Shown here piece after piece: positions 1 through 11,083 of a stretch of 64,000 nucleotides of DNA. This DNA is from Patiria miniata (lineage: Eukaryota > Echinodermata > Asteroidea > Valvatida > Asterinidae): positions 2,174,632-2,238,631 of the forward strand of contig NW_024037047.1 of the NCBI RefSeq assembly GCF_015706575.1. Reading direction: 5' to 3'. The position numbers were made by a program, and so were the translations under genes. The notes below the pieces were generated by a model. It had not been told where the DNA came from. It did no database searches and saw nothing but the letters and a program-made list of their open reading frames with translations. Position 1 is the stretch's first letter. Each line of letters starts with the position of its first letter.

Positions 1-3000
1 ACACTTTTTTTCTCGGAAACGATAGTCATGGAGGACAAACTATCTCAAAAATTAAGTAATGCATTAAATTGAGCCGTGGCCAGGTGATTTATCTTGAAAT
101 ATAGACAAACTAGACAGAAGTTGAGAAAAAATATTGTTTTTCTCTCCCTCAACAGTGTCTTGTGTAAACGCGGAGTAAAACTTGGAGAGAGTAAAGTCCA
201 GTCCAAACAGACCATTTTCCACACTTTTTTTCTCGGAAACGATAGTCATGGAGGACAAACTATCTCAAAAATTAAGTAATGCATTAAATTGAGCGGTAAT
301 AGGTGATTTATCATTAAAATAGACAAACTAGACAGAAGATTGAGACAAAATATTGTTGTTTCTCTCCTCAACAGTGTCTTGTGTAAACGCGGAGAAAAAC
401 TTGGCGAGAGTGCAGTCCCAGTCCAAACAGACCATTTTCCACACTTTTTTTTCTCGGAAACGATAGTCATGAACGACAAACTAACTCAAAAAATAAGTAA
501 TGCATTAAATTGAGCGGTAATTAGGTAATTTATCTTATAATAGACAAACTAGACAGAAGAATGGGACAACATTTTGTTTTTCTCTCCCTCAACAGTGTCT
601 TGTGTAAACGCGGAGAAAAACTTGGCGAGAGTGCAGTCCCAGTCCAAACAGACCATTTTCCACACTTTTTTTTTCTCGGAAACGATAGTCATGGACGACA
701 AACTAACTCAAAAATAAGTAATGCTTTAGATTGAGCCGTGGCCAGGTAATTTATCTTGAAAAATAGACAAACTAGACAGAAGATTTAGACAAAATATTGT
801 TTTTCTCTCCCTCAACAGTGTTTTGTGTAAACGCGGAGAAAAACTTGACGAGAGTGCAGTCCAGTCCAAACAGACCATTTTCCACACTTTTTTTCTCGGA
901 AACGATAGTCATGGAGGACAAACTATCTCAAAAATTAAGTAATGCATTAAATTGAGCCGTGGCCTGGTGATTTATCTTGAAATATAGACAAACTAGACAG
1001 AAGATTGAGACAAAATATTTTGTTTTCTCTCCCTCAACAGTGTCTTGTGTAAAAGCGGAGGAAAACTTGGAGAGAGTGAAGTTCCAGTCCAAACAGACCA
1101 TTTTCCACACTTTTTCTCGGAAACGATAGTCATGGAGGACAAACTATCTCAAAAATTAAGTAATGCATTAAATTGACCGTGGCCAGGTGATTTATCTTGA
1201 AATATAGACAAACTAGACAGAAGATGGAGACAAAATATTGTTTTTCTCTCCCTCAACAGTGTCTTGTGTAAACGCGGAGGAAAACTTGGAGAGAGTTAAG
1301 TTCCAGTCCAAACAGACCATTTTCCACACTTTTTTTCTCGGAAACGATAGTCATGGAGGACAAACTATCTCAAAAATTAAGTAATGCATTAAATTGAACC
1401 GTGGCCAGGTGATTTATCTTGAAATATAGACAAACTAGACAGAAGATGGAGACAAAATATTGTTTTTCTCTCCCTCAACAGTGTCTTGTGTAAACGCGGA
1501 GGAAAACTTGGAGAGAGTTAAGTTCCAGTCCAAACAGACCATTTTCCACACTTTTTTTTCTCGGAAACGATAGTCATGGAGGACAAACTATCTCAAAAAT
1601 TAAGTAATGCATTAAATTGAGCCGTGGCCAGGTGATTTATCTGATATATAGACAAACTAGACAAAGATTGAGACAAAATATTGTTGTTCTCTCCCTCAAC
1701 AGTGTCTTGTGTAAACGCAGAGGAAAACTTGGAGAGAGTGCAGTCCCAGTCCAAACAGACCATTTTCCACACTTTTTTTCTCGGAAACGATAGTCATGGA
1801 GGACAAACTATCTCAAAAATTAAGTAATGCATTAAATTGAGCCGTGGCCAGGTGATTTATCTTGAAATATAGACAAACTAGACAGAAGTTGGAGAAAAAA
1901 TATTGTTTTTCTCTCCCTCAACAGTGTCTTGTGTAAACGCGGAAAACTTGGCGAGAGTGCAGTCCCAGTCCAAACAGACCATTTTCCACACTTTTTTTCT
2001 CGGAAACGATAGTCATGGAGGACAAACTATCTCAAAAATTAAGTAATGCATTAAATTGAGCGGTAACCAGGTAATTTATCATTAAAATAGACAAACTAGA
2101 CAGAAGATTGAGACAAAATATTGTTTTCTCTCCCTCAACAGTGTCTTGTGTAAACGCGGAGAAAAACTTGGCGAGAGTGCAGTCCCAGTCCAAACAGACC
2201 ATTTTCCACACTTTTTTTTCTCGGAAACGATAGTCATGAACGACAAACTATCTCAAAAAATAAGTAATGCATTAAATTGAGCGGTAACCAGGTATTTATC
2301 TTGAAAAATAGACAAACTAGACAGAAGAATGGGACAAAATTTTGTTTTTCTCTCCCTCAACAGTGTCTTGTGTAAACGCGGAGAAAACTTGGCGAGAGTG
2401 CAGTCCCAGTCCAAACAGACCATTTTCCACACTTTTTTTTCTCGGAAACGATAGTCATGGTCGACAAACTATCTCAAAAATTAGTAATGCATTTAAATTG
2501 AGCCGTGGCCAGGTGATTTATCTTGAAAAATAGACAAACTAGACAGAGAGTTAGACAAAATATTGTTTTTCTCTCCCTCAACAGTGTTTGTGTAAACGCG
2601 GAGAAAAACTTGACGAGAGTGCAGTCCTAGTCCAAACAGACCATTTTCCACACTTTTTTTCTCGGAAACGATAGTCATGAGGACAAACTATCTCAAAAAT
2701 TAAGTAATGCATTAAATTGAGCCGTGGCTGGTGATTTATCTTGAAATATAGACAAACTAGACAGAAGATTGAGACAAAATATTTTGTTTTTCTCTCCCTC
2801 AACAGTGTCTTGTGTAAAAGCGGAGGAAAACTTGGAGAGAGTGAAGTTCCAGTCCAAACAGACCATTTTCCACACTTTTTTTCTCGGAAACGATAGTCAT
2901 GGAGGACAAACTATCTCAAAAATTAAGTAATGCATTAAATTGAACCGTGGCCAGGTGATTTATCTTGAAATATAGACAAACTAGACAGAAGATGGAGACA

Positions 3001-5340
3001 AAATATTGTTTTTCTCTCCCTCAACAGTGTCTTGTGTAAACGCGGAGGAAACTTGGCGAGAGTGCAGTTCCAGTCCAAACAGACCATTTTCCACACTTTT
3101 TGCTCGGAAACGATAGTCATGGAGGACAAACTATTTCAAAAATTAAGTAATGCATTAAATTGAGCCGTGGCCAGGTGATTTATCTTGATATATAGACAAA
3201 CTAGACAAAGATTGAGACAAAATATTGTTGTTCTCTCCAGTGTCTTGTGTAAACGCGGAGGAAAACTTGGAGAGAGTGCAGTCCCAGTCCAAACAGACCA
3301 TTTTCCACACTTTTTTTCTCGGAAACGATAGTCATGGAGGACAAACTATCTCAAAAATTAAGTAATGCATTAAATTGAGCCGTGGCCAGGTGATTTATCT
3401 TGAATATAGACAAACTAGACAGAAGTTGGAGAAAAAATATTGTTTTTCTCTCCCTCAACAGTGTCTTGTGTAAATGCGGAGTAAAACTTGGCGAGAGTGC
3501 AGTTCCAGTCCAAACAGACCATTTTCCACACTTTTTTTCTCGGAAACGATAGTCATGGAGGACAAACTATCTCAAAATTAAGAATGCATTAAATTGAGCG
3601 GTAATTAGGTAATTTATCATTATAATAGACAAACTAGGCAGAAGATTGAGACAAAATATTGTTGTTCTCTCCCTCAACAGTGTCTTGTGTAAACGCGGAG
3701 AAAAACTTGGCGAGAGTGCAGTCCCAGTCCAAACAGACCATTTTCCACACTTTTTTTTCTCGGAAACGATAGTCATGAACGACAAACTATCTCAAAAATA
3801 AGTAATGCATTAAATTGAACGGTGGCCAGGTAATTTATCTTGAACAATAGACAAACTAGACAGAAGATTGGGACAAAATTTTTTTTTCTCGCCCTCAACA
3901 GTGTCTTGTGTAAACGCGGAGTAAAACTTGGCGAGAGTGCAGTCCCAGTCCAAACAGCCAATTTTCCACACTTTTTTCTCGGAAACGATAGTCATGGTCG
4001 ACAAACTATCTCAAAATTAAGTAATGCATTAAATTGAGCGGTGGCCAGGTAATTTATCTTGAAATATAGACAAACTAGACAGAAGATTAGACAAAATATT
4101 GTTTTTCTCTTCCTCAATAGTGTCTTGTGTAAACGCGGCAAAAACTTGGAGAGAGTGCAGTCCCAGTCCAAACAGACCATTTTCCACACTTTTTTTTCTC
4201 GGAAAACGATAGTCATGGTCGACAAACTATCTCAAAAATTAAGTAATGCATTAAATTGAGCGGTTATTAGGTATTTATCATTATAATAGACAAACTAGAC
4301 AGAAGATTGAGACAAAATTTTGTTGTTCTCTCCCTCAACAGTGTCTTGTGTAAACGCGGAGAAAACTTGGCGAGAGTGCAGTCCCAGTCCAAACAGGCCA
4401 TTTTCCACACTTTTTGCTAAAAAAACGATAGTCATGGTCGACAAACTATCTCAAAAATAAGTAATGCATTAAATTGAACGGTGGCCAGGTGATTTATCAT
4501 AACAATAGACAAACTAGACAGAAGATTTAGACAAAATATTGTTGTTCTCTCCCTCAACAGTGTCTTGTGTAAACGCGAAGAAAGACTTGGCGAGAGTGCA
4601 GTCCCAGTCGAAACAGGCGATTTTCGACACTTTTTTGCTCAAAAACGATAGTCATGGTCGCAAACTATCTCAAAATCAAGTAATGCATTAAATTGAACGG
4701 TGGCCAGGTGATTTATCATAACAAATATACAAACTAGACAGAAGATTTAGACAAAATATTGTTGTTCTCTCCCTCAACAGTGTCTTGTGTAAATGCGGAG
4801 AAAGACATGGCGAGAGTGCAGTCCCAGTCGAAACAGGCGATTTTCGACACTATTTGCTCAAAAACGATAGTCATGGTCGACAAACTATCTCAAAAATAAA
4901 GCAATGCTTAAATTCAACTATGGCCAGGTGAGTTTTCATGAAAACAAGACAAACTACACAGAATATTAAGACAAAATATTGTTGTTCTCTCCCTCAACAG
5001 TTTCTTGTGTAAACGCGGAGAAAGACTTGGCGAGAGTGCAGTCCCAGTCCAAATAGGCCATTTTCCACACTTTTTGCTCAAAAACGATAGTCATGGTCGA
5101 AAAACTATCTCAAAAATTAAGTAATGCATTAAATTGAACGGTGGCCAGGTTATTTATCATTAGAAATAGACAAACTAGACAAAAGATTTAGACAAATATT
5201 TTTGTTCTCTCCCTCAAGAGTGTCTTGTGTAAACACGGAGAAAAACTTGGCGAGAGTGCAGTCCCAGTCCAAACAGACCATTTTCCACACTTTTTGCTCA
5301 AAAACGATAGTTATGGTCGACAAACTATCTCAAAAATTGT
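1..5340. repeat. 220-bp satellite array, about 24 units
   Basis: A head-to-tail array with a unit close to 220 bp runs in from the left window edge. Landmark motifs such as GGAAACGATAGTCATG recur near 15, 235, 456 and 678 and so on. Each unit also holds a conserved GTGTCTTGTGTAAACGCGGA block. Variants such as ATGAACGAC recur at 471, 2238 and 3778, which shows higher-order repeat structure. The 60-77 residue open frames in each unit are by-products of the repeat. No gene is seen. Confidence 0.95.
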
Positions 5341-6450
5341 GGCCGCGTGCTGACCAGTGGTTGTGTAGGGCGCCCTCTTTAAGGGAAAAATCATAGAGGG
5401 TAGCAAAATCTGGCACATGCACTGTTGGCCGTTGGTTATCACGGTTCTGGTCGATTTCCACTTTTTCTGTCATTACATCACGACTTATTATCGAACAAAG
5501 TTTCGTTTCAGAAAAAAATGTTTTTCTAGAGTTACTGTCTCCAAAAGAGTGCTTCATTTTTTTTTTAAATTAAAATAGACTCAGATTCGGAATGAATATT
5601 TCGTAATTCTAAGCACTTCTTTTCTTTAATCATATCAAATGTATTCTTCCACGGTTCACGCCAATTTTCAAACGGGTTGTGTCAAATGTTATGATTAATA
5701 ACCGTTCGCAATTTCAAACCAATGCAATACGTTGTTCTTGAGTTATCGTCTCAACAAAGAGTGTCAAAAGAGAATAAAATTCGGAGTGAAGTTTTCGTAA
5801 TTAAATTAAACGCTTAGGCCCATTTTCTTTAAATGATATTAAATGTATTCTTCCACGGTTCACGTCAATTTTCAAACGGGTTGTGACAAATGTTATGGTT
5901 AATAATCGTTCGCAATTTCAATCCAATGTGATATGTTGTTCTTGAGTTATCGTCTCAACAAACTTACAGTGTTGTATTTTTGTTCAATAGTGTTTACGGT
6001 GCTGACCAGCGGTTGTGTAGGGCGCCCTCTTGTAGAAATGAATTTTTCGTACTTCTAAGCACTTCTTTCCTTTAATCATATTAAATGTATTCTTCCACGG
6101 TTCACGTCAATTTTCAAACGGGTTGTGTCAAGGGTTATGGTTAATAATCGTTCGCAATTTGAAACCAATGCATTATGTTGTTCTTGAGTTATCATCTCAA
6201 CAAAGAGTGTCAAAAGAGACTAAAATTTGGAATGAATTGCTCGTAATTGAATCGCTTAGGCTTATTTTCTTTAAATCATATTAAATGTATTTTTTCCACG
6301 TTTCACGCCAATTTTTAAACGGGTTGTGTCAAATGTTATGGTTAATAATAGTTCGCAATTTGAAACCAATGCAATATGTTGTTCTTGAGTTATCGTCTCA
6401 ACAAAGAGTGTCAAAAGAGACTAAAATTCGGAATGAAGTTTTCGTGATTA
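5341..6450. repeat. Block of four ~200-bp repeats interrupting the satellite
   Basis: The satellite stops inside a unit. A different sequence follows, containing four copies of a module around CTTCCACGGTTCACG (near 5646, 5850, 6092 and 6293), spaced about 200-240 bp. A second motif, GTTGTGTAGGGCGCCCTCTT, occurs at both 5361 and 6014. The satellite resumes near 6450. The block is either an inserted element or an older array captured by satellite expansion. No coding sequence is recognised. Confidence 0.8.
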
Positions 6451-7480
6451 AATGCAATAAATTGAACGATGGCCAGGTGATTTTTCTTGAAAAATAGACA
6501 AAATACACCGAATATTAAGACAAAATATTGTTGTTCTCTCCCTCAACAACGTCTTGTGTAAACGCGGAGAAAAACTTGGCGAGAGTGCAGTCCCAGTCCA
6601 AACAGACCATTTTCCACACTTTTTGCTCAAATACGATAGTCATAGTCGACAAACTATCTCAAAAATTGAGTAATGCATTAAATTGAACGGTGGCCAGGTG
6701 ATTTATCATAAAAAATAGACAAACTAGACAGAAGATTTAGACAAAATATTGTTGTTCTCTCCCTCAACATTGTCTTGTGTCAACGCGGACCAAAACTTGG
6801 CGAGAGTGCAGACCCAATCCAAACAGACCATTTTCCACACTTTTTGCTCGGAAACGATAGTCCTGCTGGACACGATATCTCAAAAATTAAGTAATGCATT
6901 GAATTGAACGGTGGCCAGGTGATTTATCATAAAAAATAGACAAACTAGACAGAAGATTTAGACAAAATATTGTTGTTCTCTCCCTCAACATTGTCTTGTG
7001 TAAACGCGGACCAAAACTTGGCGAGAGTGCAGACCCAATCCAAACAGACCATTTTCCACACTTTTTGCTCGGAAACGATAGTCCTGCTGGACACGATATC
7101 TCAAAAATTAAGTAATGCATTGAATTGAACGGTGGCCAGGTAATTTATCATGAAAAATAGACAAACTAGACAGGAGCTTTAGACTAAATAATGTTTTTCT
7201 CTCCTTCAACAGTGTCTTGTGTTAACGCGGAGAAATACTTGGCTAGAGTATGTAGTCCCAGTCCCAGTCCAAACAGACCATTTTTCACACTTTTTGCACG
7301 GAAACGATAGTCATGCTGGACACGATATCTCAAAACTTAAATAATGCATTAAATTGAACGGTGGCCAAGTGATTTATCACAAAAAATAGACAAACATGAC
7401 AGAAGGTTGAGACAAAATATAGTTTTTCTCTCCCTCAACAATGTCTTGTGTCAACACGGCGTAAAAGTTGGCGAGAACAA
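6450..7480. repeat. Diverged distal units of the 220-bp satellite
   Basis: Four to five further units of the same satellite follow the interruption. They carry the variant CTCGGAAACGATAGTCCTGC in place of the usual CATGG version. Two adjacent units (about 6650-6880 and 6881-7110) are almost identical, which points to recent local duplication. The array decays near 7480. Confidence 0.85.
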
Positions 7481-8034
7481 ATGAAGTACCCAACTTCCAT
7501 GCCTGTGTAAAGCGGGTTTGTTTATGGTGTAAATCGATGACTCACACGTGCAACATCATCGGTGAATCGAGGACAAGAACCAAATCGAGGACGACCTCGA
7601 TTAGAAGACGTGTACAAAACCAATGAGAGCTGTTGCGAAAATGTTGAAGTACAAACAAAGGAAAAAGGGAAGAGGAACAAAAGAAAATCCTCGATTTACA
7701 CTATAAACAAACGTGTGTGTGTGGGGGGGGGGGGGGGGGACTGGACACCATCTTACCATGGGGGCGCTGTTCAAAACCGATATCATGGTAAATGGTTACC
7801 GCTATTCAAATAAAAAGCCACTCGCGAAAAAACAAGGTTTTGCTCACAAATAGAACCACAAAATCGTTGGAAAAAGGCACTTTATTTAATCTGCTTATTA
7901 AGGTAATTTATAGGACTGTGCATTTTTCCCCGTTGTCAAATTTCCAGTTGGGGGGGGGGTGACTTGGGGCGGCGGATTTTTTGAGGGGGGGGGCGTGCAG
8001 CCCCTCCCCATACGCCCCCCCCCCCCCCCCCCCC
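7480..8034. repeat. Low-complexity DNA with poly-G and poly-C runs
   Basis: No gene is seen. The stretch holds a run of about 17 G near 7723, G-rich tracts near 7951 and 7986, and a poly-C tract near 8007-8037. The poly-G next to GGACACCATC near 7740 recurs in inverted orientation as GGTGTCCA plus poly-C near 49710 and 51428, so it belongs to a dispersed repeat family. Confidence 0.7.
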
Positions 8035-8104
8035 CCAACACCAAAGTGGCCCAAGATGGTCTATATGAGATCGGGGTTTTTTTGGCATGCAGTGGAGAGA
8101 CCTT
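8035..8104 (-). pseudogene. Decayed partial copy of the last XRCC6 (Ku70) exon
   Basis: On the minus strand this stretch reads GLSTACQKN..DLI, a stop, then TILGHFGV. It aligns with [21 protein letters not shown] at the C terminus of the Ku70 gene at 21784-21897. Similarity covers about 65 bp, includes AGTGGAGAGACC on the plus strand, and ends abruptly at a poly-C run. The Ku70 stop codon is not included. One codon position is a stop and a base or two are inserted, so it cannot be functional. It lies about 13.7 kb downstream of the real exon in the same orientation. Confidence 0.75.
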
Positions 8105-8520
8105 AACTGAAAAATTTACGAGAATTCAAAATCGACAATTATACATTTTATTATTTAATTGATACATCCTTTTTAGAGGCTTTTTTTTTGTAAGTGCGAT
8201 AAATTATCAATTATTATCAATAAGGTGTATTACATCGCTAGATAACGACAATATTGACGAGAATGAAGGTTTGACAATTACAAATCTTATAATTTAATTT
8301 ATACACCCTTTTGTACTGGCAAATTTTTAAGTGCGATAAATTACTCATTATTATTAATAAAGTTTTTTATATTCGCTAGATAATTGAAAAATTGACGAGA
8401 ATTAAAAATTGACGACAATAATAAATCTGATAATTTAATTGATACACCCTTTATGTGGGTAAAAATGTGGTTTTTGAAGTGCAATAAATTATTGGCAAAT
8501 ATTTAAAGGCGACAACTAAG
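8105..8520. repeat. AT-rich degenerate tandem repeat
   Basis: About three copies of an AT-rich unit of roughly 130-150 bp. Recurrent pieces are AAGTGCGATAAATTA, TATTCGCTAGATAA, ATTGACGAGAAT and TTTAATTGATACACCCTTT. The array directly abuts the stray Ku70 exon copy. No gene is seen. Confidence 0.65.
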
Positions 8521-8778
8521 TCCTTCTACAATAGAAGTTTTTTAAATGTGAATAATTGGTAAGATCGAGATGAATTAATACATAAAATTATCAACAATAC
8601 ACTTTTTCAAACTCGTGTAATAAGCAGCAACTCATCTTGATCGTGTAATAAACAGGAATTTGAAATCACAATCGACATTAAAAAATTTACAAATGTCATT
8701 AAATACTTTGCATTCTTTCCTTGTAACGCAAAAGATTGGGATCAAGGCAAAGAATTGTGGGTGACCCTTGACCCGTCC

Positions 8779-9262
8779 ACAGTGGCGGTGCCAGACTCTA
8801 AGATTTTGGGGAGGGGGAGATTTGGGCAAGGAAATAATTTTGGGGGAGGGGGCGTCAAGAAAAATCTCAAGCCCGTGTACGCGCGCGCGTACCATTGTCA
8901 ATTGGCCGGAAATAAGCCACTAGGCGGCGTTTTTATGAATGAGAAATGTATCAAACTGCAGAGTGGTGTATAACAAAATGTATAACAAAATGCACATAGA
9001 CGTTGGCAGCGCACTGTCTACGGCTGTATAAATGCTGGTGTGGCGTGTTTTGTCCAAAGTACCGATGTTTTAGTGCTTTCATTGGCCCCAAATTTTATGA
9101 ATCTTAACGGCGAATAAAATAAACATAATTTATCGACTTGTCGATAGTGTGTTCATGGAAAACTGGTGGGGGGCAAACTGGGGGGGGGGGGGGGGGGGGG
9201 GGGGGGGACAAAGACAAAACTGGGAGGGGGCAATGCCCCCATGCCCCCCCGTAGCGCCGCCC
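8779..9262. mobile_element. TIR element with G-rich interior
   Basis: The left edge CAGTGGCGGTGCCAG is mirrored at the right edge by CGGGCGGCGCTAC read in reverse complement. Between them are G-rich tracts, including a run of about 29 G near 9180, and a copy of GGGGGCATGGGGCATTG-type sequence. There is no coding capacity. It is likely a non-autonomous DNA transposon. Boundaries are approximate. Confidence 0.5.
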
Positions 9263-9990
9263 GTAGTCTGGTTCCCCGACCTGACAATTTCCCCCGACGT
9301 CTACACGTCTAAATTGTAGGTCAGGCAGCCTCCGTGGCTAAAAATAAACATGACGATATTGACGGCCCTTTTTCAAAGCTCGACTTCGTTTCCGAACTCG
9401 CTTTATCACATAAAGCTTTTAATGTTCCGATAATTTTTTTAAAAAATAAATCACTTGCTTCATATATCATACAGTTATGATATACAGTTTAATACTTCTG
9501 TAAAAAAAATTGACTAATTTTAACCTGGAATCTTCAAAGTTGGACACCCAAACAGCACTGTTAGCAGGCGGAGCCGAATTGAGACCACGCCGCGTTTTGG
9601 AAAATGCCGGTAACGGTCGTCAAATTCAAACTAGTGCATGACGCAGCAAAAAGTTCGCCCCTCGTATACGATCCAAGTGCAAAATCGTCGTTGAATTTCA
9701 AGTTTTCTAAATAAAAGCAATGGATATTAATTATCAACTAGTTTTTTAAAGTTTTTAATAAGCAATTAGCAGTTAATAAAACCTACATTATACTCGGAAA
9801 TACTCGGACACTATCCGATTGTCTACGAAATGAATTCGGCAAACTTCGGACAGTTTCGGAAAAAGGAGGAATTCCTCCCGTTTTAGTCACGTGATGTAAA
9901 TTGTAATACATTGTATTACCGGAGGCTACCTGACCTAAGATTCATCAAGAATAGTCGGAATCTTTTGGTCTGGAAACCAGACTACGCCGC
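9251..9990. mobile_element. Possible ~740-bp TIR element
   Basis: The terminal motifs CGTAGTCTGGTTCC at the left and GGAAACCAGACTACG at the right are inverted. Subterminal ACCTGAC and CGGAGGCT blocks are also mirrored. The interior has no recognisable protein. A shorter pair of GTCTGGTTCC-type ends occurs near 48816-48885, suggesting a family. Confidence 0.5.
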
Positions 9991-10762
9991 CCGCTGCCCG
10001 TCCAACATTGACCTAACACTGCACTGTGAAGAGCGTCACAACCTTGCTTGACAACCAATCACGTAGCACTATTTCGACTCCCCCTGTAAGTTGTCACACA
10101 TAAATTGGCCGATGAGAGCGCTTGAAAATCTGTCAGTTTCGCGGGTAATTGGTGCAACGTAGAGTCATCTTTTTTTACGTGCAGATAAGCCATTAAAAGA
10201 TTGCGTATATATGCAGAACTAAGGTGAACAACAAAGAAAAGCAGCCCATAAATCTACATGTCGCGACGAGCTTTCGTGCAAATGAACGGATGACTGCCGT
10301 TCTCCCATTCCTCTCCACTTCTGTCAAAACGTTTGTGGTATTCTTGCCCAGTGTTGGCAACGAACAATGCTTTAAAAGGATGAAAAATGGAGAAAAAAAC
10401 TTATTTGCAAGGGTTTCAAAATTTAAAGTTATCAATAATTATCCTCTTTTCGGCTAAACAACTTTTATCAGGGGAAATTTACCTGCGTTTTCATGGCTAC
10501 TGTACAAACCAATTGTTGCTTCCTTTCCTGAAAATCATACAAAACAAAATGCAAAAAGTTTTAGGCATTATGTCACATTTCGAAGTCATTTTAACACTCT
10601 GACATGCTTTTAATCATTACTTGACCCACACCAGTTTGCATTTCCCATGTAAGGTACACAATCAAATAAAAACGGCAAATATCAAAATATTGATACGTCC
10701 CCTTTTGATTGTCATTAGTTTTGTCGTGTTGTGTTTTATGTATCTTTTTTTTCCGGCTGTAC

Positions 10763-11083
10763 CTTGGCGGATAGATAAAGAAGCGTTCCTTGAGCCAGAG
10801 TTTGCCGTGCAGCTGATGATGTCGCCCTCAGCGATGGGTCCGTGTCCCTGATCGATGACCAGGGCAGACTGCACCACGCACGGTGAGAAACTGGTCGGGG
10901 TAATCTCACAGCCTTCCTCGGTGGAGTTTCGGCCCAGGTCCTGCCACTGCGCTCGCTCATGGTGGTACACGCTCCAGTAAATAGTGGGTCCAGTAGAGGC
11001 GCTTGCCGTGCAAACATAGCGAAGACTTCCGCTGTATTTGTAGGTGCTATCGATATCGAGGCTGCGAATTTTTAGGTCCCAAT
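10763..11083 (-). CDS. Ig-like domain exon of the lectin/LamG gene
   Basis: The 321-nt phase 1-1 exon has an acceptor CTCTTCAG just above 11083 and a GTACAG donor just below 10763. It encodes WDLKIRSLDIDS, then YVCTASAS, IYWSVYHHE and GDIISCTANSG, giving the Cys-Trp-Cys spacing of an Ig fold. Extra cysteines lie between (EEGCEI, SPCVV). The open frame continues about 100 bp past the donor before a stop, so an unspliced C terminus is an alternative. No further exon to the left was recognised. Confidence 0.6.

Noticed and set aside
1-4259. Repeated 60-77 residue ORFs as a small-protein family
   Set aside because: They occur on both strands of every satellite unit, with no start context or spliced support.
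10193-10602. Possible further exons of the lectin/LamG gene or an independent gene
   Set aside because: The ORFs show no domain signature, no cysteine pattern, and no splice sites in the required phase.
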